DNA of 64,000 nt from Salminus brasiliensis (lineage: Eukaryota; Chordata; Actinopteri; Characiformes; Bryconidae), in the NCBI RefSeq assembly GCF_030463535.1, contig NC_132888.1, positions 32,820,769 through 32,884,768 of the forward strand, written 5' to 3'. Under the pieces are notes generated by a model. It saw only the letters and a list, made by a program, of their open reading frames with translations. It ran no database searches and was not told the origin of the DNA. Shown here piece after piece: positions 1 through 10,893 of this stretch. Both the position numbers and the translations under genes were made by a program. Position 1 is the first letter of the stretch. Every line of letters starts with the position of its first letter.

Positions 1-1
1 G

Positions 2-145
2 CCCGAAAACAGACAGCCAGAACAAGAAGAAGCCGGCGAGAATTCCGATGAAGAGACACTGCTGAAAATCCTGAACTACCTGAATCCCGAGAGCGAAGAC
101 ACAGACGAAACAGACATTAATGGAAAAACAGTGCCAGGAATGTAG
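2..145 (+). CDS. scg2: 3' end of a secretogranin II-like gene (last 47 codons)
   Basis: An open frame enters from the left edge and stops at TAG 143-145. The 47 visible residues are very acidic (many Glu and Asp) and contain LLKILNYLNPE, which resembles the LKYLNQEK-type segment near the C-terminus of vertebrate secretogranin II. Secretogranin II is a granin stored in neuroendocrine dense-core granules and cut into peptides such as secretoneurin; none of those peptides is visible here. Position supports the call: SCG2 is next to AP1S3 and WDFY1 in human, and ap1s3 is the next gene here. Two AATAAA signals follow within 65 bases. The acidic composition alone would fit other granins, so the name rests partly on synteny. 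Confidence 0.62.
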   Translation, partial: PENRQPEQEEAGENSDEETLLKILNYLNPESEDTDETDINGKTVPGM

Positions 146-190
146 ACCTTTCTCTAATACACATATTCTATATTGTTTAAAAGTGACTAT

Positions 191-206
191 AATAAAGTAT
201 AATAAA
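191..206 (+). terminator. Tandem polyadenylation signals of the scg2-like gene
   Basis: Two AATAAA hexamers at 191-196 and 201-206, 46-61 bases after the TAG stop, in an A/T-rich context. Confidence 0.6.
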
Positions 207-1379
207 GTATTTTGAACAAAGGAAAACATGCAATCGAGTTTAGTCAATGTAGCATTTCAGCTTTTTGTCTCCGTTTTGTTCTCTTTTAGCACTTTGAGTC
301 ACATTGAGAGTAACCTAGCCTACGTGTTTCCGGGTCTCTTACTTGTTATCCTTTGAACTGCGTAGTGGTTACAACCCTGTAAAACGTCAGAGCCTCTGTC
401 AACGGCTTGCACCTCCCCCTCACACACACTTTCTCTCCCATGCTCAGTGGAATAGGTTCGCCTGTAGCTTCCGACAGCCGTGTTTGGTGCATTCGGTAAT
501 GTGTGACGTGATAGAGGTAAATAAAGACTTTGCTCGCATCATGTTCCTTTAATTGTGTAATGTCTCTCATTGCTGCACAAACTCAGAACCACCAACAGCA
601 CCAGCTTTACTGTGCGTGATGCCAGAGTACCTACTCAAGAACCTATTCAGAGCGGCTGTTAGAAGAAAGCACTTAACCACTTAACTTAAACAGCCTATGG
701 CCTGCCGGTGGGCCAAAAGTGTTATTGCAAACTTATTTAATTAGATTTTTTATTATTACCAAATAAAATGGCCCCATCAGTTTATATATACCTGTAGTTA
801 CTGGATAATACACCTTAGACGTTAAGGGGTTAAGCTTCCAGCGGGGTCTGCAAAAACTGAGGGTTTAATTAGCTCATTAATATTAATTCATATTGTTGTG
901 CTGTGGTGTGAAATGTAGTAAAATAGCATAAGATGTTGCACAACATAAGATTACGTTCATGGTTAATGTCTGTTGAGTATTTCAGAGAGCAAGTTCTTCA
1001 AACGGCAATTCCACCAAATGTATACATTTAATTGCTTAATTAATTGGATGTAAACAAAGTCATTCAGAGTGCTTTAATGGGAAATGCTGCTGTCTAGAGA
1101 AACTCAAGGCACTATATTTCCCCACAGTGGAGAAAGAAACCAGGCATCTGAAAGCTACATTATAGAAAGCTAATACACTTACGGTTAAGAAGACACTGCC
1201 TGATGTCTGAGATATTGTTTGATGATGAAAAGCATTTGGCCTGAAAGCTAGGCAGCCATGCAGGCTGTTGTGTGGAATAATAGTACATATGTCAACTGTT
1301 TTTTTTAACATTGCATATAACAGTACATCTTTTACAACAACACAAGTAGAATTTGATGTAAAAGTGGGACCAATGATTA
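207..1379. other. Intergenic, no gene recognised
   Basis: A/T-rich sequence between the scg2-like 3' end and a Tc1-like remnant. The open frames here (for example 346-570 and 1060-1425 on the minus strand) show no family motif. I see nothing functional. Confidence 0.5.
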
Positions 1380-2432
1380 ACAGATACTGTGAGCAGCGCA
1401 ATGCAGACCAGCATCCCAGCTTCATCAGAATGGGATCTCAGGGATTTTGAGCGTGGCGTGACTGTTGGTGCCACATGGCTGGTTTGGTTTGAGCATTTCT
1501 AGAACTGTTAATCTCCTGAGGTTTTCAGCACAACAGTCTCTAGAGTTTATTTAGAATGGTGAACTAAAACAAACACATCTAATGAGCGGCAGATCTGCAG
1601 ACATCAATGCAAATTATTAGTGCGAGAGGTCAACAGACAATGGGCAGACTGGTTTGAGTTGGCTGGTTTGGTTACAGTACAATTTTGGTGAGTAGAGAAG
1701 CATGTCAGAACGTATAACACATCAAACCTTGAAGTGAATGGGCCATTTACAATTACATTAAAGACATTTAGCAGACGATTCTACCCAGAGCGACTTACAA
1801 AAGTGCTTACTGAGTGTTTACTGAGAAAATAATCATAGCTAGTTTGTAGCTTAGACGCTACTAAATACAAAAGTCAGTACGAAGACCACAATACTCAACA
1901 TATGCTACACTCTGTCTTAGTACTTTTGGAAGAGGTGGGTCTTCAGCCTGCGTTTGAAGACAGCGAATGACTCGGACATCCAGGGGACTTTTGTTCCACC
2001 ACTTTGGTGCCAGGACAGAACAACAACACATGGATGCCCACTGTCAGCCAAGAACAGAAAGCTGAGGCTGCAGTGGGCACAGGCTCACCAGGGACATAAA
2101 TAAATATAGTCTGGTCTGATGATTCTCGATTTCTGCTAAGGCACACAAAAGGTAGAGTCAAAATTTGGGAAATGTTTTCCTGGCGTATTTTAGATCACTT
2201 GAATGCCACAGCCAATTTGTGTATTTGTGTTGCTGACCATGTGCATCCCTCCTGGACCACAATTTGCATCCAGCATGATAAGTCATCCCAAACTGGTTAT
2301 GTGAAGATGACAATAGGTTCACTGTTCTTGCACCTGAAAAATCTGCAGGGATTACATGACGCAGCCATGAAACCAACTGAAGCTGAGCAAAGATTGGCCC
2401 AGTGTAGCATAGTGTTCCTAATAAAGTGAGTG
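1380..2432 (+). mobile_element. Degenerate Tc1-like transposon, family A, copy 1
   Basis: The reading WDLRDFERGVTVGA near 1433-1475 is the N-terminal part of a fish Tc1-like transposase. Later parts match the same family: a duplicated GAGAGGTCAACAGACAATGG stretch shared with copy 2, the segment around 'ctgctaaggcacac', and the 3' end 'gtgttcctaataaa' near 2410-2425. Stops and frameshifts break the frame throughout. The copy is interrupted at about 1752-2035 by another repeat. Family membership comes from remembered consensus and from the matching copies in this window at 18.4-19.4 kb and 40.25-40.69 kb. Confidence 0.75.
1752..2035 (+). repeat. Interspersed repeat nested inside Tc1-like copy 1
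   Basis: It begins with 'catttagcagacg...agagcgacttaca', the same tail-like motif found at the ends of the SINEs at 28.8, 34.6 and 57.5 kb. It then continues with unrelated sequence containing 'agtacttttggaagaggtgggt'. The Tc1-like sequence resumes after it at 'ctgtcagccaagaacag'. So this element inserted after the Tc1 copy. Confidence 0.6.
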
Positions 2433-4197
2433 TTTATTGTCCCTGTCACATTAAAACATCATAACTCCTGTCTTTTCATTTTTTTGCCAGCTGCAGAACT
2501 ACTTGGCATACAATCTTGCTAAAGTTTTTAAGCATTTCAGTTCAGTATACAAATGATTACAAATGAAAGCAGCAACAGTGCTAATGTGCTAACTTTTGAC
2601 ACCTCTGTCAACATCTTTAAATGGAAAAATGGTAGATAATCCATTACAGCAACTGTTTCCAGATCATGTAGAATTAAATGCATAGTTTAATATGGCATCC
2701 TGAGTAATGTTCTGAGCATTTGATTTGAGCAAGGTTCCTCGCAGTCAGAGAGCTGAGGCCTCACATTTTCATGGACCTCACATGGTGATGTGGATCTTCA
2801 GTAAGTGGGTCTGTTTTCATTCTTGTCCACTGTCTGCAAACAATCAGAAAACACACTGCATGAGAGGCTGCAGAATACTGTCATGTTGCCTGGCACCAAT
2901 CACTAATGTGTGAATCTGCAAAACGAAATTTAAAATGTATGATTGTGTGATATATGAGATATATATATATAACACACCCACATTTCCTTTTTTTATATCA
3001 ACTGACCATGCCTCTGCATTTTCATCGTGTTTGCCCTATGAGTGAGAAAACAGGCAATCCCACATATCCCACAGACACCCACACACACATTCTCACCTGC
3101 AGAGAATTTGATAGGAGATGTGATGACGTGTCAGTCAATGTTAACGTTATACTGTACAGTGACAGGGGGTTGGCAATATACTACCACGATATTATTTTGA
3201 CACAGCCAGGTTTGCTGCTATAGCCTGACCTGAAGACTGCACTACTGATCTCTAAAATAAAAAACATATTTCTACACAAACTGACCTCAATACACAAACG
3301 CACTAATGGAAATATGACGTCAGTTTAACATGTACTTTTTAAAACATCCCCCTGTCTCAGCTGCAGCTCCATACAGCCCACGCAGACCACACACTGTGCA
3401 CAGGACAGCACATCTCCACAAGGGGGAAAATAAGTAAATATATAATGACATCCTGTTTGTATGTGTATGTGTGTGTGTATGTGTGTGTGTCAGTATGAAT
3501 TTTGGGAGGGGAATTTGATTTAGTCTTTTCACTAAAATCTATTTTAGCTTTAGTCATATTTTAGTAATTTAGTCATTATTTTAGTTGATGAACACAAAAC
3601 AAAATAGTCAAGTTTTAGTCAATTCAATTTCTAAAATCTAATTTTGCATTAAGGGTTTTTTACTATTTTAGGTCATATGTGTGGTTAATATTTTAAAATA
3701 ACTATGTTTCATTTATTTATACACTTTATGAATAACAAATAATTCAATACTTTTGTCTTCAAAACATTTAGCATTTATTTCACACGAAAATGCTGGGATT
3801 TCATTGACAGACACACTTTGGCAAGGGTGTACATTCAATACGGCTTCACTGTGGCTGAGGGTGTACTCCTACTCTCTGCAAAGATAAACTGTGTTCATAT
3901 GTATCCCCTTGCTGCACCTTAGTTTCGTTAATAATTCAGCACTATTCGTAATGCTATGGAGGCTGTAAGAATTGCTGTCTCACTGAACAGCTAAACATGA
4001 AATATATATAAAATATAAGTCAAAGTAAACATTGTTAACATACACTGTTAACACAACCTGTCTCCAGAAATCTGAAGGCAACATTAGCTTGGGTACTTGC
4101 AAGTTTTGGCGCTTGCAAGTTTTCAAGACTTCATAACAAACACCAACAGGCTCCTTATCTTTGTGTGTGTTTATGTTTCTTAAAGAGTGTTTGCACT
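2433..4197. other. Intergenic, downstream of ap1s3; simple repeats
   Basis: No gene seen. It holds a TG microsatellite at about 3463-3492 and an A/T-rich tract at 3535-3680 with repeated TTTTAGTCAT-like words, typical of fish MITEs. A possible minus-strand AATAAA for ap1s3 is at 3779-3774, about 420 bases past the stop, but nothing else confirms that it is used. Confidence 0.45.
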
Positions 4198-7100
4198 TTA
4201 AAGACGGCCCCTTACTGTCTTCGGGGCCTGCTGCAGCATTACGACTGTTTTGATGAAATGTACTCTGTGAAATGGAAAGGTCGGGAACCCTAACGAATAT
4301 ATTGATTGTAGTTTGTTCTCTGTTTCACCACAATTTAGAAAATGTAATTTTTGAGATTTTAGGACATTGTCAGTGAACATGGGGAGGGGTGGAAACACGA
4401 ATACAGTGTGGTTCGGCTAGTTTAAAGTTTATATGCTGATCACTGGACAGATAGATAGTCGTGGAAAATAGGTCGTCCATACATTTTTCATCATAGTTTT
4501 CAACAAAATTAAAACTGGTGTGTGTATATGTGTGTATTTACCTCCTGAACTGCATCTGCCTCCTCCATAGATCTGGCCAAGCATAATTTAGATGTCTCCT
4601 GAACCTCTCCACCAATGATAAACTCATCCAGGATAAAGTAAGCCTTTTCAAAGTTAAAAATAATATCCAGCTCACAGACCTATAACAGACACACACATAC
4701 ACACACGTATAGCACTGAACGCACCACTGGCGTACACTACCACCACTTAAAAACAAAACAACAACTAACTGACATGGCTTCCACAACTAACATCACAGTC
4801 AGCATTAAAAATAAGGGAATCTTCAAGAGTTCTTTCATAAAGGCAACAGGTCGATATAGAACCACAACAGTTCTTTCCTGGTTCTTCAAATACAATAAGG
4901 AGAACATATTAAAAGTGGTTAATTACAGAACTTTAAACACAGGGTTTTGTATAGCACAAAAAATAGGATTCCACTACTGCTACAAGAACCTTTTTCAAGA
5001 TTATGTAGAACCTTAGAGAGTACTGACCGCTCCGTTTGTTTAGTCTTAACTTAGACACCCTGATTAAACTGTTCAGTGTGTTTCAAAAATCAAACTACTC
5101 ACATTGCCAAAGTACTGATCCAGCAGCTCAACATATCTTTGAAGGAGCTCTAGTGTCAGCAGCTCATTGTCTTGATCCTCCAAACCACAGCAGAAAAACA
5201 GACTGGCATACCTAAAGGGATAAGTGTCAAAGGTCAAAAGGTGCACGTTCAAGCAAGTGGCTGGCAGTGACACTGACATTACAGCAGGTACAGTGCTGAT
5301 GTTGGGGCTCTTCCACATATCGGTGTCACTGCTAGACTGAGAGTGGCCCAAAGACCTATCAGAGAGCAGCTCTGTGGTCAGAATCTGACCGCTAAAGAGG
5401 GGCAAAGGGTGTCTCAGACAAACTGTGCATCAACAGATGGTCTGAAGCCTCTGTCTGTGGAGTTACAAGGTGTTTATATTAATATGGTCATGAGTGTAGA
5501 GTCACAGTCTAACCGTGGGTGTTGTGAGCACTTGTGTGTTTTGAATGTAGGTTGTGCAAATGTGACACAGATCAATAGGGGGGATGGCATGGTGTGCAGT
5601 GACAACTGAGGATGATTCAGCAAATGAATAAACAATGATCTCTGGACAGTGGAGACTTAGTCATTAGTGCCAAACACTAATTTGTGTGTGTGTATGTGTG
5701 TGTGCGCAATAAAGCAAAGGCTAGGTCATTGATTAACTTGGTCATTTTAATGCTCACTAGGAGAGCAAGAAAAGAGAGATGGAGAGAGAGAAGGACCTAA
5801 CAGTGACTGCTGACCTTCTATAGACAATCTTTAGGTTCCTCCACTGTAAGAAGCTGCAGGCCTTCAGAGGTCGGGCTAGCACAGTGAGGGTCATTTCGCT
5901 GATGATCTTTTTTTTCTCGTGCTCGCTGAGTGGAATGAACCACTTCTGCAGCCGGAGTCTGCCCTGACGATTAAACAGCAGGAGGAAGTGCATCTACAGC
6001 AGAAATGACGTTGTTAACCACACACTGTTGGTAAAAGAGGACAACAGCACAGACAGAAGGCCAACATGATAAAATGGGTTGCCCTGGGTGGTCCAGCGGA
6101 TTAAGGCGCTGTCACTATGATCAGAGGTATGATCTGGTTAGAATCCCAGCGATCATCATGCTGCAAGCCATCTGCAGCTAGAGGGCCAAGGGAGCAAATG
6201 GTCTTGCTCTGTCCAGGGTGGGTAGATCGCTTTGTTGTGGTGCTGGCCATCACTGGCGTCAGACTGGTGCATTGAAGCCAGGAGCTGATGTTGCGTCAGC
6301 AGCAGTATGGAAAATGAGCGGCTTGACTGGGCACATATCGGAGGGGGAGTTTGCTAGTCCGCCCTCACTGGATCAAATATAGATCTGTGTTAAAATGTAC
6401 TTGATAACAGTGGAGAGCATGATAGGCCTTCAAAGTCAAATGATTGCTAATGATTTCTGAGAATTACAAAATGCACGTGTCTGATGTTGATTTTTATTTA
6501 ACAGAATCAAACTTGTATTGAAAGTATTATAATAGTATTATAAATATTCCACTTATTCCACATATTATTAAGTTCTTGTTGACAGAAGATTCACTAGCTA
6601 TAGTTCCGAAGTGGTTCTATGTCTTAGCTAGATGGTTGCTATGCTGTTGCTAAGCAGTTGATACTGTGTCCTAGATGGTTGCAAGACCATTGCTTGGTTG
6701 TTGTTAGCTCGTTAGTAGGGTGGTGCTAGCTAGTTGTTAGCCATAAATGATGGCTGCCAGGGTGTTGCTAGGAGGATGCTATGCTAATCAAGGTGCTATT
6801 TGACCACTATGGTATCCAGGGTGGTTAAAAGAGTGTTGTTAGTATTCCAATACCACAAAAATCAGATCAGATTTCTTTACGAGTTTGGTTGCTGTGCAGA
6901 AATGAAGACACTTTGTGTCAAATTAAAAGGCAAAATACACAAAGGTTTGCATCTTGTGATGTGGCCTCTATATTTTGCTCTCAAAGACTTCTTTGAACAG
7001 TGGATAGTGATAAGTTCATCCTGGCTGATCTATTCAATGTCTGGTTGCTAGTAAACCAGCAGTGTCTTTCTTTTTCAGGACACTAATGATTGCTATATTG

Positions 7101-8548
7101 GCTGTGTGGCTCAAGTGCTTCTGTAGTGCTCTTGTTTCAGCTTCAAAGTGGCTTGCTTCCATAGAGAAATTCTCTGGTCTTCATGTTGGTTTATCGTTTT
7201 CCAACAACAATGCGAAACATCACATTTATAACCCAGGGCTCAAATAGTGGACATTCAGATCTATCACACACTAAAGCGTATTCCTCAGTAACTGAAGGGA
7301 CGTGGGGCTATTCTTTGGTAACAGACGGGACATGGGCTTTTTAAGGGAAGAAGGCACACCTAGACAACAACAAACAGCTGTCAGTCATCTGTTCCAATAG
7401 TTTTCTAACATTAAAAATTGGGATGGTTTAAACTGTTTACCACATCTAAAAGGAAGTAAAAGCAGGAATTCTTCTATCAGCTATCATCTCATAGTGACCT
7501 CTTGATCTGAAACCTAGAGGTCTTCGGTGTGCAGCAAAGGCCGCAGAATTGGCCTTGCTATTCCAGGCAGTTGGAATGCCTTTCTTTCACTGTCTTCTGG
7601 ACCTCCATTCGATCATGGCAGAGAGACTCAATGAGAAACTAATGGGACAATTACAACTCTCCAAAGAAGCCCATTTGATGGTGCATAGCTTTTTGGTGTT
7701 GGATAGAATGATGCTGTAAAAACTATATGTTGCATTTATTAATATTATCTTACTACTGAATTCAGTTTTGCTTTAGGTTATGGAACAAAACTGCACACGT
7801 ACACACAAGAACATGGCACCATAGCTCCCCCTCCCAAGGAATGAAAGTCAAAGGGGGAAAAATCAATAGATCAACGGAACCAACAAGCAGATGATCAGAA
7901 CTTATAATGGAAAATGAAATTTCTATTAATTAATTAATTTATTTATTTAATAACAGACAATGTTTCCTTTTTTCCGTCCAAGGAGGGCCCTGGTTAGTCA
8001 TTTCCACCACTGCCCGGGCCAATGCGCGCACAGGTAGGAGAGAGGGCAAGAGAGAAAGTAGGCCTATTCTCCAACACACTACACACACTCAGAGCACACA
8101 CACACATATGCAACTCCAGCGTACAAATGCTTTTTTGCCTGCTGTTGCCAAGAGCAGACATCGCAAGAAAACCAAACAAAGACATGTCTGTCTCTCTCTC
8201 TCTGTGTCTCTCTGTCTTTCCCTCTCCCACTCCCTTTCTTCCACTATCTCTCTCTCTCTCCCTTACACATACACACACACAAACACACACACACAAGTAA
8301 TGACTAAAGGCCAGCTCTGAGGCGTCTTGCTGCTGGTTTGGTCGCACTAAAGTAGTCCAATGCTGCAGCACAGGTTGCTTATGCTTTATTGGTTTGCAGT
8401 CAAAAATGAACAGAGCGCGTGCTGCTGTTGCTGCTGCTGCTGCTGCTGTCTTGGGAAGTGAAGCGCATGTAGGCCACGCTTAAAAACAAGCCCAGAAGAG
8501 TTAGGAGATGATCCGGTCTAGGTCTTTGGACCTTACACAACTCACCAT
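4198..8548 (-). CDS. ap1s3: AP-1 complex subunit sigma-3 (clathrin adaptor small chain)
   Basis: Coding exons, minus strand: 8548-8546, 5993-5815, 5211-5103, 4679-4542, 4230-4198. They join to 153 residues; human AP1S3 has 154. Sigma-1 is the small subunit of the AP-1 adaptor, which sorts cargo into clathrin vesicles at the trans-Golgi network and endosomes. Visible family blocks are [16 protein letters not shown] (exon 2), [20 protein letters not shown] and [12 protein letters not shown] (exon 3), and [19 protein letters not shown] (exon 4). The [12 protein letters not shown] block fits sigma-3 better than sigma-1A or 1B. Exon 1 carries only the ATG before a GTGAGT donor, and exon 2 starts ATGCAC, giving Met-Met as in AP1S1. 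The last exon ([10 protein letters not shown], stop) is short and has a weak pyrimidine tract; it is inferred from phase and total length. It lies head-to-head with dhrs12. Confidence 0.9.
4826..5012. repeat. MITE-like 'GGTTCTT/AAGAACC' repeat in ap1s3 intron 3
   Basis: A run of words such as agttctttc, tagaacc, ggttcttc and aagaacc lies between ap1s3 exons 3 and 4. A related stretch occurs at about 20.39-20.53 kb. This looks like the short TTCT/AGAA-rich repeats common in fish genomes. Boundaries are approximate. Confidence 0.45.
6080..6365 (+). repeat. tRNA-derived SINE-like element in ap1s3 intron 1
   Basis: The left end reads 'tggtccagcggattaaggcgc', like a tRNA A box, followed by 'ggttagaatccc' like a B box. 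After that comes a body of about 200 bases ending near 'cgccctcactgg'. No tRNA cloverleaf can be completed and the B box is mutated, so I call it a SINE relic and not a tRNA gene. Confidence 0.55.
6615..6830. repeat. Diverged minisatellite built on GTTGCTAG-type units
   Basis: Repeated variants of 'gatggttgctatgctgttgctaag', 'ggtgttgctaggaggatgcta' and 'ggtggtgctagctagttgtta', with a loose period near 20 bases. It lies in ap1s3 intron 1. Confidence 0.55.
8188..8298. repeat. Compound CT and CA microsatellite
   Basis: TC/CT runs at about 8188-8262, then CA runs at 8266-8297. The apparent proteins on both strands here (Ser/Leu- or Val/Cys/Arg/Glu-rich) are artefacts of the repeat. Confidence 0.85.
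8420..8448. repeat. CTG/CAG triplet repeat in ap1s3 intron 1
   Basis: About nine CTG units (CAG on the minus strand, the transcribed sense of ap1s3) with one TTG interruption. It begins about 97 bases after the exon 1 donor. Confidence 0.85.
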
Positions 8549-8964
8549 CGTGTGCTCTCAGTGTGGATATATTTCGCATGTCCACTGTGTTGACAGTGTG
8601 TCCCAGCGCCTGCCTGCTCCCTCCTTCCTCCAGGCCTCTGATAAGATACTGTCCCGCTCGCTCTCAGGACTGGGTTTACAGCGCAGGTGCTGTAGAGCGT
8701 TGCGTGCAAGCTCAGGCCCTGTGCCATATGTGCCTCATATCAGCCCGGGTGTTTTGGCAGCTTATTCGTTTCAGAGCTCATCTCCTTTTATATTTATACT
8801 GACTGTTTCCGACCACTGGGCGGCAGTGGACCACTGCGAGTGTCTGAGGCGCAGGCTTGTGTGTTTGGCGAGTGGCCACGTGACTCTGGTGGCCGTTAAA
8901 AGAGCGGCGGGTGTGGACTGTGAGAGCGGGTGACCGAGCGCGCGGGAAAGAGTTCTTAGTGGCC
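8549..8964. promoter_or_regulatory. Shared bidirectional promoter region of ap1s3 and dhrs12
   Basis: The two start codons point away from each other and are 416 bases apart. The stretch next to dhrs12 (about 8815-8955) is rich in CG dinucleotides ('gagcgcgcgggaaag', 'aagagcggcgggtg') compared with the A/T-rich surroundings, as expected for a CpG-island promoter. No TATA box was seen close to either start. Transcription start sites cannot be placed from sequence alone. Confidence 0.6.
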
Positions 8965-10849
8965 ATGTCTCTGTACCGGAACTCAGCGTGGTTCCTCAAA
9001 GGACTCACCGAATTTACCAAGTAAGAACCCAGACTAACCGTGCAACTCACTAACCTTCACCAGATGATACCGCCTAACAGCATCTAATCACCTTCAGCTG
9101 CTGGATTTTTGTATTATCATTTCTATAATTGCTATACATAAAAAAAACCTGCAGTCCTAAAGCTTTAATATACACTGACCAGTGGTGAGATCTACATATT
9201 AGGTAGCAAGAGAACAGTCTGAAGCTGATGTGTTGGAGGCAGGAAAAATGGGAAAGGGTCAAACTGTGATGTCTAGATAGGTTTTTAGTGGTCAGTATCT
9301 CCATGGAAGGACAACCAGTGAGCCAGCATCAGGGTCTTGGGCACCCAAGTCTCATTGATGCATGTGGTGATCGGAGGCCAGCTCATCTGGTCTGATCCCA
9401 CAGAAGAACTATTATAGCACAAATGGTTGAAATATGTGAATTCTGGATATGTGACAGGTCAGAGCTGCTTTGGTGGCACGAGGGGACAAGGCATTTTACT
9501 CTATTCAAATATTCATTTATAATACTTTATAATTAATAAATGATTGCGTCCACATTAGGCCTTTTTTTAAAGTGTGAACTGATTTCTGAGGTTTTGAACT
9601 GTGGCTCTGTGGTGACCATGCACACTGATATAGACAATGAGTATGAATTTGTATATATCCACTGCTCAGCTATAACCTAAAATAAAATGAATGTAAATTA
9701 TTCTGGGTAAAGATTTTATATTTTTCACATTCTGTATTAGCCTACATTTTTCTGGGAATGCACACTTTTTGTGTGGGATTGACCCGACTAGGATATTTCA
9801 TTTTTTAGATTATTACATCACTCATTGAGAACATTAGTCATATATTTACTGCCTTAGTCAAGTCACAGTGAGAGGTTCACAGCAGTGGGTATCTGATTCG
9901 CTTCAGCAGATGAATTTGGACCAAGCAGCATGAAGTTTTAGGGTTTAGGGTATGAAGGTTTTCACATTGGTGCTGAAAACCTAAAGACAGTAAAGATATA
10001 ACCTGTTTGCACGTGGATTGACTCATACCCATACTTTACCTCTCATGAGTACAGCAACATTAATTCCATATGTTTAATACCTGTGCATATAGACAATGGA
10101 TTAGCAATGAAGGGAAAATCGAGACAGCAGGCCAACCAGTCATAATACAGTAATACATGGAAGCTGAAACGACTAGGTTCTCAGCGCTGTGTAAGGTTAG
10201 CCTGTCTTGCGCTCCTCCAGTGTTATAATGTAGTCGTAGAGTTTATACATCTATAGGACTCAAATGATGAAGCAGAACTCCAGGCTTACACCAAGATCTT
10301 TAGCTGTTCCCCTTAGTGTATAGAACAGCTATTAAAAGTGAAGAATGAATTACACTTAATCCATTGGCCATCAGATATACTCAGGACTTCATCCTGACCA
10401 TTCAGGACTTTATGTCTGCAACACATTCTGACATTCTGTGAAAATATGAAAAGTTTAACTCAGCGAAGCTGCCCTGTAAAACTGTGTAGCCAAAAGTGTG
10501 AATTGTGTGGTGTGACAGGTAAATAAAGGGAGAACAATAAGGGGCCTAAGGCAGAGCCTTGTGGCACACCACATTGTGCTCTTCTGTGAGGTTTTGAACT
10601 CCTCTAATAAATTGGTAAAAGTGTGTCAAGTGAGATCACAACCAGGCTAATACCTATCTATCTAAACCGGCAGTGTGGGTTCATGTGTGTACATTTAAAA
10701 ATAAATGAATAATGAATATTAAATATTATTGAATATTAAATGAATAATATTAAAAGCTGCATTTTTAGGGCTGTACAATATTGTTATTTGGGTTTTTTTT
10801 TCAAAATATATTGTGATTTCTTCAGTAGTCAGTGATCCAACATGTAATT

Positions 10850-10893
<44 letters not shown>

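Noticed and set aside
8022..8320. Plus-strand proteins rich in Ser/Leu and Thr/His
   Set aside because: Translations of the CT/CA microsatellite inside ap1s3 intron 1.
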